Assembly (NCBI GenBank): GCA_001931905.2
Contig: MSJI02000005.1
Span: forward strand, 85,025 to 149,024
Direction: 5' to 3'
Source: Cladosporium sp. IMV 00045
Lineage: Eukaryota; Ascomycota; Dothideomycetes; Cladosporiales; Cladosporiaceae
DNA: 64,000 nt
A program made the translations under genes and the position numbers. This document shows, in pieces, positions 10,905 through 21,958 of the stretch (positions within the stretch are counted from its first letter, which is position 1; each line of letters opens with the position of its first letter). The notes under the pieces were generated by a model. It had not been told where the DNA came from. It did no database searches and saw nothing but the letters and a program-made list of their open reading frames with translations.

Positions 10905-12310
10905 GTTTGGTCTTCCTAGCTTTCTGGGGCTGTAGAGTCGGTTTGTGTTTGTTAAAGCGGTGGTTTGGGAGCGATGGTAGTATATCTACCTAAGTAGTTC
11001 ACGGGTCTGCTTAGGTAAGTAGGTTGGATAGGTAGGTGGGATGATTATCGCGTGTGATGAGAGGGGGTAATATCAGTAACACAGCAGGAACGATGTATTT
11101 ACGTTCCAGTCCTGCGGAAAGGCATCCTTTAACGCCACTCAGCCTCCCTCTATGTACAAACCACGCGACATGTGCACGTGGTCCCGTAAGCACAGCACCC
11201 ACAAAGAATCCTTCAATGAGGTAAACTCCTTCCACGCATGCATGCATGCATTCTCCAGAATCCTCCCTTCTTTCGATCCTCAATCCTCCCATTCTATAAT
11301 GCACAGCCATGCGCAAATCACTTCCTTCCTCATTCCTACAAAATCCTACAAGCACCTCCCCGCGGCCGCAGCAGAAATCCTCGTGATCCTTCCCGCGAGA
11401 GGATCTACATACATGTACTGCCTGCCTGACTGCTGCTGCGCCGCGCGATCTCCATCCCCAATCTCCCTTTGAGATACAAGTCAGACGTAGCTCGTATCGG
11501 AGACCGTCGTATTATTATTTACGCCACGAAAGAGAGATGCACTAGGGCTAATCAAAGCCTCTCGCGTGCCTCGCTTCGAAGCTTTCAACGGCGCCGGTTG
11601 GTAGAGCGCCTGGCTGACAGGGTCTCATGGAGAAGGCATTGACAAGTTCGCTGGAAATATTTCGCGCAGCTTTCAGTTCTACATCTCAACGGCCTGTAAT
11701 GCAGTTTTCGAGGGAGGGGGCTTGGTACCTCCTAAAGTTGTACAAAGAAAAGTTTGAGGATCGGAGAACAGAGCACAGGTAGCTTACAAACAGTTCTACA
11801 TCTCAATGGCCAATACCCGACTTTCTATGCAGCTGTCTTAGTAAACTTGCACAAAGACAAGGGAGAAAGAACACCACTCGGCTCGACTATTTCGCCTGTG
11901 TACAGGTATGTAATTCGCGAGGATAACTCAGGCATGCGAAGTAAAACAGACGACAAAATTCCAAACAAAGCGAGAGAGTACTTGTAGAGACATTCTTCCG
12001 TACCGACATCTGTCTGTCTTTGTAATTCTAGAACTATTTTCTTGCATGCATATCCCATAGGGTGCAGCAGCAGGTCGCGAACATTGGCAGCGCCTTTCTC
12101 AAGGAAATCCAAATCCTTAAATTAATAAACTCCCGCTTGATCCCATCCCAAAAAAACCCGAAATTTTTGTCGTTAACAGTAATCAGTCGCTCGCAATATC
12201 AAAAAGCCCAATATGGTATCTCTAAAATTTGTTCGATCATCGTCATCAATCTTCCCCTTTGTCTTCCTCTTTCTGTGCATCGCTTGGCTAGCTGCAGAGG
12301 ATTGCAGGAT
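10905..12310. other. gene-free region 3' of malic enzyme (copy A)
   Basis: Contains no motif-bearing frame; frames found here are not kept in copy B (41869-43349). A tRNA D-arm-like string near 11590-11620 lacks the rest of a tRNA. AT-rich near 12115-12235. Confidence 0.45.
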
Positions 12311-14980
12311 TCAAGCCTCAACGTGCTGAGTGGGCTTGCCGGGGACGCCTTTGAGAGTGGATGTCAGCATTTCTTGCTTCGGGAGGAATGATCGTAGGAA
12401 AAGCGAAGGCTGTGGTTCTTCGGCTTCCCCTCGTTTCTTCTGTTGCTTCACAAGTTTGATCGAGGACCTCGTGGCGTTGTCAGAAGAGGGCGAGGGGAAG
12501 CTGGGAGGGGGAAGGGAGGTGGGTGAGGGTGAATGCAGGAAGGAATTCAGCGAAACTCACCATTAGTGAAGCCATTGGGGTTGGCCTTGACGTCCTTGAC
12601 AGCACCAGCCTCAGCCTGAGGAGCAACAGCGCCGACCAGCTGGGTGATCTCACTGGTGAGCTTCTGGTTCTCAGTGTACGGGTCGTACATGCGGTCGCGG
12701 ATGTAGGTGTCGAGATCTTCATCAGAGATGTTGCGGAGAGCGAGCTCGCGGTCGACGCCATCCTTCTGTGCAGCACGGATGACGCCGCGGGTAACAACAA
12801 CGGACACCTCGCGGATGCGCTCGATGGCCGGGTAGAGCCAGTTCTTCTCGACCTCTTCGGGCAACATGGCGGTGCTGAGGGACTCGGCGGAGGCGTAAAT
12901 CATTTCCTGCGTCACGGAGACGGCCTTGGAAAGAATAGAACCTAGGCCAATGGCCGGGAAGACGTACTGAGCGTTCAATTAGTTTAATTCTAATTAATGT
13001 TTTATGATGTTGGGATGATCGGAGGATGCATAGGGAGGCTGGGGGTGGTGTTGTGAAGCCTCAAAGCCAAGTATTGGCTTGCTACTTTCACAACCACCAC
13101 CAACGCCCTGCGAAGTGGGATTGCTGCATAATGCGGGGAAAGAAAGACTTACCATGTTGTTGCCCTGGCCAGGAACGAGCTCCTTACCCTCATAGTTGAG
13201 AGTGGGGAACGGGCTGCCAGAAGCGAAAAGGCACTTGCCCTTGGTGTACTTGATGGCGTCCTCGAAAGTGCACTCGGACTTGGAGCTGGGGTTGGACAGG
13301 GGGAAGACGACGGGCTTGTCGTTCATCTCGGCCATCTTCTCGAGGATTCTGGGGGTGAAAGCGCCGCCGATGGTGCTCAGACCCATGAGGATGGTGGGCT
13401 TGACGTAGTCGACGACCTCCTCGAGAGACTTGTACTGCTGGCCGTTGTTGTCGTTGCGGGAGAAGTACTCCTTGTGCTCGGCGAGCTTGCCGGGGCGGTC
13501 GTTGGTGACCATTCCTTGGGAATCGACGAGCCAGAAGCACTTGCGAGCCTCGTCCTCGGTGAGACCCTCCTTCATGAGGTAGGCGGCGAGCTGCTTCGCA
13601 ACACCGACACCAGCGGAACCAGCACCGAGGAAAACGGCGCGCTGGTCCTTGGGAGCGACACCAGACTGCTTGACGGCGTTGATGAAACCACCAAGGATGA
13701 CGGCGCCAGTTCCTTGAATGTCGTCGTTGAACATGGTGTAGGTGTTTTGGTAGCGCTCGAGCGAAGGGAAGGGGTTCTTGAAGTCCTCGTACTGGATGAC
13801 GATAGAAGGCCAGCGCTCAGTCAGGGCGGCCATCATCTCGTCGAGGAATTCGCGCTCCTCGTCAGCGGTGACCTTGGGACGGCGAGAGCCAAGGTAGAGA
13901 GGGTCGTTGATCAGGTCCTGGTTGCTGGTGCCAAGGTCGACGCAGATGGGGAGAGTGCGGAGAGGGTTGATACCGGCGCATGCGGTGTATAGGGAAAGCT
14001 TGCCAACGGGGATGCCCATGCCGTTGATACCAAGGTCACCGAGACCGAGGATACGGCTACCGTCAGTGACGACGGTGATTTCGACATCGTGAGGCCAGTT
14101 TGCGATGACAGAGGCAAGGTTGCCCTTGTCGGAGAATGAAAGGTAGAGACCTGGTTATTGTCAGTATGTTGGCGATTATGCAATTTCTGTTGATTGGTGA
14201 TGCGCACCTTCAGGCTGGGTGTAGATCTCAGACCATCTCTGGCAAGCCTCGCCAACGGTGGGTGTGTAGATGAGAGGTGTGAGCTCCTGCAGTCAAGGAC
14301 GTCAGACTTCACTTCTTGGCAATGCGACTCTTGGCTTGGACGAACCTTGACGTTGTTTGCCAACAAACGGTAGAAAAGGTGGACATTGGTGTTGCGAAGG
14401 ACAGAGAGGTATTGGTACTTCTCAATGGGAGTCTTCTTCATGTCGAGCAGAGCAAGACCTGGAATCATCGTCAGCTCCAGCTTTGCGAAAAGATATACCC
14501 AAGCTTCAACTCACATCTCTTGATCTGTGCCTCGTAGCTGTCAACACCAGGCGGGGAGAGACCGTATGTCCTCAGGTACTTCCTGGCCTCGGCCTTGTTG
14601 GCGGTGTCATAGTCGGAACTACACTCATGTATGTCAGACTTGTTGCAAACATAGTCGTTGGAACGATCGATCTTTCAATCGATCGATCGATGGAATGCTT
14701 ACGGTGCGGGGTGGACATGTCTGGAAGGAGGGTTGTGGTGGGCGTGCTTGATGTTGGCGGCGGGGAGGTTGTGTGTGGTGTCGACGGGGGAGTCTGCGTG
14801 AGGAGCCATGGTGTGATTGTTCAAACGACCTTGTGCTACGGTAGTGGCAGAACGGAACTGGGTCGCAAGTTGAAAGTTGCGATTCGAGGGTCCTGAGGGA
14901 TTGAGGGGAAGGGCGGCGCGTTTTAAAGTGTTGCGAGATTGAGAAACACAGGCGCGGGTGGAGCGACACAAGTAGCTCAT
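12311..14980 (-). CDS. NAD(P)-dependent malic enzyme with mitochondrial presequence, copy A
   Basis: Oxidative decarboxylation of malate to pyruvate. Seven exons: 14703-14980, 14515-14618, 14346-14458, 14208-14286, 13153-14150, 12561-12966 and 12311-12348, giving 671 residues. Landmarks are [13 protein letters not shown] (about 171-183), [16 protein letters not shown] (about 227-242), the metal-binding NDDIQGT (333-339) and the Rossmann motif GAGSAGVG (367-374). Residues 1-57 are basic, hydroxylated and almost free of acids, a likely mitochondrial presequence; a second Met at 14809 (residue 58) could start a cytosolic form. The last exon encodes only [12 protein letters not shown]. Exon 6 (from residue 525) differs from copy B at about 21 of 136 positions while exon 5 encodes the same protein in both. 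Cofactor preference is not readable here. Confidence 0.92.
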
Positions 14981-16713
14981 TTGGGATGTTGCTTAGTGAG
15001 ACGCAAGTAGTGAGGTCAGGTGGGATAAGAATGGAATGTCCGGGTTGTGGACAGGGCACGGCAGTGAGATCAGGCTGCTGGAGAGGAGCAGCAAAGGCCA
15101 ATGGCAGCGAGTCTGGACGTGCCTACGGGCAGCGTCACGATAATTCGCAGGAAGACACGAGCGGCTGGACAGAAGATTTGCAGCGCTTGCACGTCCTCGT
15201 GGCTCCGCTCAGTCCAGCGCGAGCAGGCGGAAGTCGAAGGGTCGGAAGAAAAAGTGTCAAGGGTGGTGGAGTGACGGACGTTCGCCTGGTGTGGACCCGA
15301 AGTCTGGGGGAGAATATGCGGCTAGTAGGGAAGCGTTGCGATCTGAGCTGGAGGAGAGTCTTCCGGGCGGGCAGGGCCAGATGGCGTTGGTTGCTGCTGT
15401 TTCGAGCCTGTGCTGATGTCTTGGCCTGGGGTTGGACGATGATGGAGGTGGAGTCAGTGGTATTGCGAAGTGAAAGGAGTGTCCGAGGGAGAGTTTGAAG
15501 GTTTGGAAACAGAATGGCAACTCTCGTGTTGGCCTCAACCGCAGCAGCTTGTGCTCTTGTCTCGCGCGTCCGGGTCGGACATGCCTCAAATAGCTATTAT
15601 TGCCAGTGATCTGACCAGTGTCATGAGAGCAACACGCGACGATAGCCGTCCAGCCCGTCCTCAGTCACATAGTCGGGACACGACTAGCCGACTTAGTTTT
15701 TTTCTGCCTGCGAGATGTTCCGATAGCCCTGCAAAATCCCCACAGTGACTCGTCTCGCGATCAGGCACAATTGCCACTAACGGCTGCTTCGCACGTGTAA
15801 TCCTACCATGAGAGCGGCTTCTCAGCATCCGCGCGGCAGATGACACCCCGCTTCAGTCCGGATCTTGCTCGTGTTGCCCGGTCTCGCCTCGGGTGAAGTG
15901 AATGAAATGAGTGGGCGCGCGGCATGTTACACGACATTTGCAGCTTACCGGCAGTAGCGACTGGCATGATCGAGACGGCATCTAGTTGGTAGTATTATTG
16001 GGCATCCCACCTGCATCGCCGGCACCGGACTTTGCGTGCTCAATTGCCGCGTCGAATGATGATTATCGTATTGTTTGTTGGCCCTCGAACCAAGTCATAG
16101 GCTGATCTTGGTAAGGTGTCGTGCGATGCCTCCGGGCAGACTCATCATCCACCGATCCTTGACTGGGCATTTCCCGAGCCGAGAAATCCGTCTTGCTCTG
16201 GGAAAACACCGATCTTTGATCTTTTGCCTTCTTGCTCTCCACCTGGAGTGTTATGCGCTCTTGACGTTCTGAGCGTGTACTCCAAGGAGCAGCAGTACAC
16301 TCTAATACAGCAATGCATGTCCATTAGACACTCGGGTAAGCAGTGAGACTATATACTTCGCCGTTGACAGGATTCACTCCTCTGCCAGCCGTGCCGTCAT
16401 AGCAGGAGCAGTGCCCATGTCGTCACTGTTAATCATCAACGTCGAGCTTGAGCTTGCTACACCCCTCGAACTCGATCACGACAGTATTACCATCATCAAA
16501 GGTGAGGCGAGCGTTACCCATGCATATTCTCTCATCTCACTCCAATCTTCATCCTTCGCCTATTATACCCATTGATTGAAATCTTCGCATTTCAGTCCAC
16601 TCCAAGATCTAGCTTCGACGTCTCCATTCGCTGCGCAAGAGCTATCCAGACAGCTGCCTAACCTCTAAGACCTGCTGTAATACGCCTCACAACACGCGAC
16701 ATCAACCCTCAAC
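14981..16713. other. divergent promoter region, malic enzyme / HAM1-like (copy A)
   Basis: A 1.7-kb spacer between divergently transcribed genes. Open frames on both strands are not kept in the same frame in copy B (46021-47751). It probably holds both promoters and a leader of the HAM1-like mRNA. I see no RNA gene. Confidence 0.45.
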
Positions 16714-18945
16714 ATGTCATTATCGTCCTGCTTCGGCCTCCGAAAGCCATCTGCCGACGACCGCCAGCCGCTCCTCCCTCAATATGCCGACGACACGCAA
16801 CTCCAGCGCGAACTGCACCAAAAGCTACACACCTATCAACAACTCCGTGCCTTGACCAAAGGCTTCATGCCCAGTACTGAGCAGGTCATCATCAACCTAC
16901 GAACACTCCTCGCCTCAGACCTCCTCAACCCAGAAAGTCCAGACCTTTCCGACAGCGGGCGTCTGCTCGTCAAGTACACCAAGAGATGGCTCCAGCAGTT
17001 CATGGACTTGCTTCAACACAAAAACGACGGCGATCAGATCCAGGATCTCATCTGGTACCTCAGCAAGAGCAGAATCAATGTGGATGTGGATGATCTTTCT
17101 CGCCGCGCGAGTCGCAGCAAAGCCAAGGCCGACACGGCGGCGGCATACGAGAGTCTGCACACTGTGGGCTCACTGCTGCTCACCAACTCGGACTTTCGTG
17201 TTTTCTTGAGTGATCTGAATGTTGTCGGAAGAGAGGTCTTCAAGGACTCGGCTTTCACATTGAGTAGCGTTGCTGAGAAGGCGGGCAAAGCAATTGAGCC
17301 ATCGCCTGAAGAGCAACAGGCTGTCGCAAAACCGGGTGCAGATGCCTCGCAGCCCGCTCCCACTGCCCAGGAACTGGAGGCTGACGTTGAGGATGTAAGC
17401 AAGGCTGTTGTAAACGGTACTGCGCAAGTGACCAAGACTGCTGTCGAGAGCACAGAGGAGAAGCTGGCTGGGAACGAGGGTCAAACACTGCTCAACCGTC
17501 TTCAGCAGGCGGTCACCAAATTGCGAAAGCGAAACGACTACTCTGACTCCGTTTCCACTTTGTCGCTGCTCATTCGACGGTACGCCATGGTCTATTCTCG
17601 TGCTGCAGAGGAAGTAGTGGAGGTTGCCCAAGATGATGTTCACGAAAACCCGGAGACCGACCGGGCGCTGCGGAACTTCTGGACGTTTGTGAAGAGCTTC
17701 GGCGATGGAGCTCAATGGGAGAAACTCGAAGAGCTCTTGAAGAAGGTGGTGAGCCACAAGCAGAACGATCCCGAGTTCGAAGACTTGATGCAGGATATTG
17801 GAAACAGCCTGCAAAAGCTTCTGACCGACCCTGAATTCTTCAACAATGCTCAAGAGAAGTTCCAAGAGCTACGAGAGAAGAGCAGGAAGGTTGGTACTCA
17901 AAGCAGCCTCCGCGAAGACATCGATGCACTTCTGCAGCAAGTCGAGACCACTCTCATGAGCGTGCTCGAAGACAAGGACATCCACAACATGCTCCAGACG
18001 ACTCTGCTCCTCGCCAAGATCCTCTCACCAGCTCAAACCATGACCAACCCCGAACTGCTCCACGACAGCATCAACGTCTTCGTCCCCCTCCTCATCTCCG
18101 CCATCCAATACCTCCCCATCCCGCGCCTCGAAGTCAGCACGCCCGACATCGACCTCCTCCTTGAGAACCTCATCATTGAACCCGGCCGCACCGTCAACCA
18201 CACCTCCTTCCTCCCCTATCGCCTCAAAGTCGAAACCTACAACGACTTCGAGCTGAAGAAAGCCCGCTTCCGCACCGCCACCACTTCCAAACACCTAACC
18301 ACCATCAAAATCGACGGCCTGTCCGCGCGCGCCGACGAAATCGGTTTCTGGCTGCGCGCCCACTCCGGCCTCCTCCGCATGGCCGACCAAGGTATCGCCT
18401 CCTTCGCGCTCGATGACCGCGGCATAGACATCCACGTCGACGTCGAAATCTGCAAGGAGCGCCTCGAGCAAGTCCTCACGCTCAAAGCCGTGCGCGTCAA
18501 AATCCACAAGCTCAACTACACCCTGCGCAAGAGCCGCTTCGCCTGGCTCGCATGGCTGGCAAAACCCCTGCTGCGCCCCATCCTGCGCAAAACGATGGAG
18601 AAGCAACTCGCCTCTTCGCTTGCAGATTTCTTCCACGCCGCCAACCGCGAACTGCTCTACGCTCGCGAACGCTTGCGCGCCACGCGCATTTCCGATCCGG
18701 ACGATCTCATGACGTTCCTGAAAGCCGTCGCTGCGCGTCTCACGCCCGAGGAGGATCCGGATCTGTATTCGAGAGTGGGCGTCAGGGAGCCCGGCGAGGG
18801 CGTTTTCAAGGGCGTTTATGCGCCTGGAAGCGTGGTTAAGTTGTGGAATGAGGAGGCTAGGCAGGCGGGTGAGAGGGTGGAGGAGTTCGCGGAGGGGGGT
18901 TGGAGGAATGAGGTTTTCGACGCGCATGCGAGGGTTATGGGGTGA
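16714..18945 (+). CDS. HAM1-like (HAM1_N / DUF4449) fungal protein, copy A
   Basis: Single exon, 743 residues. The N-terminus (SSCFGLRKPSADDRQPLLPQ) and the following LRALTKGFMPSTEQVIINLR, LLVKYTKRWLQQF and LLTNSDFRVFLSDLNVVGRE segments match a fungal family annotated as HAM1-like N-terminal domain. The C-terminal third (about 500-743) matches the associated HAM1_C/DUF4449 domain. It is largely helical and amphipathic, with no clear membrane span or signal peptide. The biochemical role of the family is poorly known; links to hyphal fusion or lipid-binding folds are only suggestive. Copy B has the same length with about 20 replacements, clustered in the 160-270 linker. The coding strand changes from C-rich to G-rich near 18760. 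Confidence 0.85.
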   Translation: MSLSSCFGLRKPSADDRQPLLPQYADDTQLQRELHQKLHTYQQLRALTKGFMPSTEQVIINLRTLLASDLLNPESPDLSDSGRLLVKYTKRWLQQFMDLLQHKNDGDQIQDLIWYLSKSRINVDVDDLSRRASRSKAKADTAAAYESLHTVGSLLLTNSDFRVFLSDLNVVGREVFKDSAFTLSSVAEKAGKAIEPSPEEQQAVAKPGADASQPAPTAQELEADVEDVSKAVVNGTAQVTKTAVESTEEKLAGNEGQTLLNRLQQAVTKLRKRNDYSDSVSTLSLLIRRYAMVYSRAAEEVVEVAQDDVHENPETDRALRNFWTFVKSFGDGAQWEKLEELLKKVVSHKQNDPEFEDLMQDIGNSLQKLLTDPEFFNNAQEKFQELREKSRKVGTQSSLREDIDALLQQVETTLMSVLEDKDIHNMLQTTLLLAKILSPAQTMTNPELLHDSINVFVPLLISAIQYLPIPRLEVSTPDIDLLLENLIIEPGRTVNHTSFLPYRLKVETYNDFELKKARFRTATTSKHLTTIKIDGLSARADEIGFWLRAHSGLLRMADQGIASFALDDRGIDIHVDVEICKERLEQVLTLKAVRVKIHKLNYTLRKSRFAWLAWLAKPLLRPILRKTMEKQLASSLADFFHAANRELLYARERLRATRISDPDDLMTFLKAVAARLTPEEDPDLYSRVGVREPGEGVFKGVYAPGSVVKLWNEEARQAGERVEEFAEGGWRNEVFDAHARVMG

Positions 18946-20200
18946 TGGTGAGTGTGACTTTTTCTGTGGGATTGGTTCGTCGGGTTGGTAACAGTACGAC
19001 GATTTGATTTGTGTATGTGTACATGCGTATTTATGGTACGGGTGCGGCGGTTTTTATCACGTTGTATTCGGGTGTATGGGCTGGCTTAAGGTTAGGGTTG
19101 GGGTTGACCAGAATGTATCTATCTCACGACATGGCAGCCATATCTCGCTTTTTGTGTGTACCGTTGGCTACAGACTATTCGTAGCATGCAGAATACATGT
19201 ACCCCCTGTTCCTATATTATTCTATTCCGTTTTCTGCTTTTCACGACAGTTTGACGTTGCAAAGCCTTAATCTTCGATTGAAGAAGCTACATGTGTAAAC
19301 CATGGCTTGCATTATCAATGGCACATGCTGTCCTCGTCACAACTTCGCACGGAATTTCTAGCACAAAAGAATATTAATACGACAAGAATATATCAAAGCT
19401 TCTTCGAATCGGAATGCCATCAATCAACAAATCCATTTCTTACTTTCGACATCTCATGTTCATCGCGAACACGAGGGAAAAGTGGAGTGGGCAAGTTTGT
19501 GGAGGGGATGATGACACACGTCTCACGCTTTCTGTGCTTCTACACCACGGACGTCTTGCATGTTTCCACACTAGAACTATCATTCTGCATGCGCTGCTCC
19601 ATACGATCTCTTAGTTGAAGACTTCGAGGAAGAAACAAGCAAAGCAAAGCGAAGCACATCCGTACTTACGCACACTACAAGTACGGAAAGAAGTGAGGAA
19701 AGAATCGCGAACTGGATTTTTCCTTGGAATATTCAACATTTAGAGTTCTCTGATATCGACAACACCTCTTCACCTACAGCTGGCTTATAATTATTGGACA
19801 ACCTCTCGAATAGACTGGTTTCATATAAGCGAGAAGGACCACATCTGCCTACTAAACTACTACCGGGTGGCATAGTTCTGGCAGCTGATAGACGCGCTTT
19901 CGGATCTGGGAACCTTTTATTTTTCTCTTTTTTGGATTCTGGAACTTGTGACTGGGTTGAACTGGACTGGCTGGTTTTGGGAACCTCGACAGACAATTTC
20001 AATTCTTGCTTGGATCGGAATCTACCGACTTTACGAATTCACAGCTACCGTGGAATTGCGAATCATACCGCACGAATCGACGACTTGAGAGAAGTTCGCA
20101 AGACACCACCACACTTGAGGTCGAACGGAGCGAGGACCGTTTCTCTTCAGCAAAAGACCACGAACACGACACGAGATTCACTCCTTCGAAAACCACAACA
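18946..20200. other. spacer HAM1-like 3' end to Rtg2-like start (copy A)
   Basis: 3' flank and Rtg2 promoter/leader. Contains a short GGTTAGGG/TTGGGG string near 19089. A frame open from 20006 into the Rtg2 gene is not kept in copy B and is judged untranslated. Matches 49984-51307. Confidence 0.45.
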
Positions 20201-21958
20201 ATGGCCACCCCAACGCCCCCCAACCCCTCCCACCTCCACGCCATAGTCGACATGGGCAGCAACGGCATCCGCTTCTCCATAACCACGCTCCACTCCCCAA
20301 CAGCCCGCATAACACCCACACTCCACCAGTCCCGAGCGGGAATCTCCCTCTACGACACACAATACCCCGCCACCTCCGGCGGCGAACGCCAGCCCATCCA
20401 CGAAGAAACCATCGTCGCCGTGCTCACCGCATTTCAAGGCTTCAAACGCGCCTGCGCCGATTTCCGCGTCCCGGACGCAAACGTCGTCGTGCTCGCCACG
20501 GAGGCGACGCGCACGGCTCTCAACGCGGGGCAATTCATGGAAAGGATCCGCGAGGCGGTCGGGTGGGAGGTGCGGTTGTTGGGGAAAGGGGAGGAGGGGC
20601 GCGTGGGCGCTATGGGGGTGGCGAGTTCGTTGCCGGGGGTTAAGGGGTTGGTCATGGATTTGGGAGGGGGGAGTACGCAGTTGAGTTGGTTGGTGAAAGC
20701 TGCGGAGGCGGAGAGTGCTGCTGCTGTGGAGATGCCGGAGGATGGTGCGGTTAGTTTGCCTTATGGCGCGGCGGCGCTGGCGAGGAGGTTGAGGGAGGCG
20801 GAGGGGAGGGGGGAGAAGGCTGTGGGGGAGTTGGAGAGGGAGGTTAGGGAGGCGGTTGGGTTGGCTTATGTGAGTTTGAAGGTGCCGGGGGAGTTGGAGG
20901 AGGCGGCGCAGAGGGATGGGGGGTTCACGCTTTACTTGTCTGGTGGGGGGTTTAGAGGTTGGGGGTATGTGCTCATGAGCAGGCACAAGGTGAAGCCCTA
21001 CCCCATACCTGTGATCAATGGGTTTAAGGTGTCGAGGAAGGACTTCCTGTCGACCGACGTGGTCAAGCAAGCTGCTGCTGCCGTGCTGGAAAACAGCGAC
21101 GAAGGACCAGACGACATCTTCCGCATATCTGAGCGGAGAGCAGGACAAGTCCCCGCGGTCGCCTTCCTCGTCACTGCCCTCTCCAAGGCCCTGCCACAAG
21201 TCAAGGAAGTCCGCTTCTGCCAGGGAGGGGTAAGAGAAGGCTTCCTCTTCTCCAGCCTGCCGCCTGAAATCCAAGCCCAACACCCTCTCGTCGTCGCCAC
21301 CCAACCATTCGACATCCGAGGAACCTCATCAAGCATGACAAACCTCCTCCTCTCCGCCTTCCCACCCGGCTCGACCTCCGGCGCGCAAGACGACTACAAA
21401 GCGACCTTCGACCGCGACCTCCTGCGCGCCTTCGCCAACCTCATGTACCTGCACAGCACGCACTCCAAAGACCTGCAAGCCACGTCTGCACTCCGAAGCA
21501 CGACGAGCGGCGCCCTGGCCGGCGTGCACGGCATCCTGCACGAGTCCAGAGCGCTGCTGGGCCTGCTGCTGTGCGCGCGCTGGGGCGGTTCAGTACCGTC
21601 GAGCGACGAGCCGTTCAAGCAGAATCTGGAGCAGATCGTGGAGTCCGGCTGGACCCTCTGGTGGATTAATTACATCGGCGCCGTTGCTGGGCTGGCGGCG
21701 GAGGTGTTTCCCGCCGGGTTTGTGGACGAAGACGCCGGCAGGCTGAGGGTCCAGACGGCGTGGGAGAGAGACGACAAGGGTCGGGCGACGCTGGCTGTGA
21801 GGTTCTCCTTTGCTGAGGGGTTGGATGCTGGCGCTTTTGGAAAGGCCGTCAAGGCTGTGGAGAAGGTGGGCAAGAGGAAGAGGTGGGTCGGCGGTAGGGA
21901 TGGGTCTGGACACAGGGTGGATGTGAGTGTGGGACAGGGTCATGGTGATCACCGATAG
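20201..21958 (+). CDS. Rtg2-like PPX/GppA-family protein, copy A
   Basis: Exopolyphosphatase/GppA-fold protein of the ASKHA ATPase superfamily. In yeast, Rtg2 relays mitochondrial dysfunction to nuclear genes. Single exon, 585 residues. The phosphate-binding motif DMGSNGIRFS lies at 17-26, LATEATR near 98-104 and the second glycine motif DLGGGSTQLSW at 153-163. The C-terminal half has YKATFDRDLLRAFANLMYL, the HD-like helical domain of the family. Start at 20201: the homologous Met in copy B begins the same MA(T/N)PTPPN sequence, while DNA upstream is not aligned in frame. The C-terminus is six residues longer than in B after the shared DVSV, from small indels near the stop. Enzymatic activity versus pure signalling cannot be told. 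Confidence 0.88.
   Translation: MATPTPPNPSHLHAIVDMGSNGIRFSITTLHSPTARITPTLHQSRAGISLYDTQYPATSGGERQPIHEETIVAVLTAFQGFKRACADFRVPDANVVVLATEATRTALNAGQFMERIREAVGWEVRLLGKGEEGRVGAMGVASSLPGVKGLVMDLGGGSTQLSWLVKAAEAESAAAVEMPEDGAVSLPYGAAALARRLREAEGRGEKAVGELEREVREAVGLAYVSLKVPGELEEAAQRDGGFTLYLSGGGFRGWGYVLMSRHKVKPYPIPVINGFKVSRKDFLSTDVVKQAAAAVLENSDEGPDDIFRISERRAGQVPAVAFLVTALSKALPQVKEVRFCQGGVREGFLFSSLPPEIQAQHPLVVATQPFDIRGTSSSMTNLLLSAFPPGSTSGAQDDYKATFDRDLLRAFANLMYLHSTHSKDLQATSALRSTTSGALAGVHGILHESRALLGLLLCARWGGSVPSSDEPFKQNLEQIVESGWTLWWINYIGAVAGLAAEVFPAGFVDEDAGRLRVQTAWERDDKGRATLAVRFSFAEGLDAGAFGKAVKAVEKVGKRKRWVGGRDGSGHRVDVSVGQGHGDHR

Noticed and set aside
11585..11625. tRNA-like string with a TTGGTAGAGCGC D-arm pattern, also near 42585 in copy B
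   Set aside because: No T-arm, acceptor stem or complete anticodon stem can be formed around it.
14986..15498. Plus-strand frame in the malic enzyme/HAM1-like spacer
   Set aside because: Broken by indels in copy B and without motifs.
19085..19105. Telomere-like TTAGGG units, clearer in copy B near 50140
   Set aside because: Only one or two units inside a 3' flank; too short to claim an interstitial telomere.
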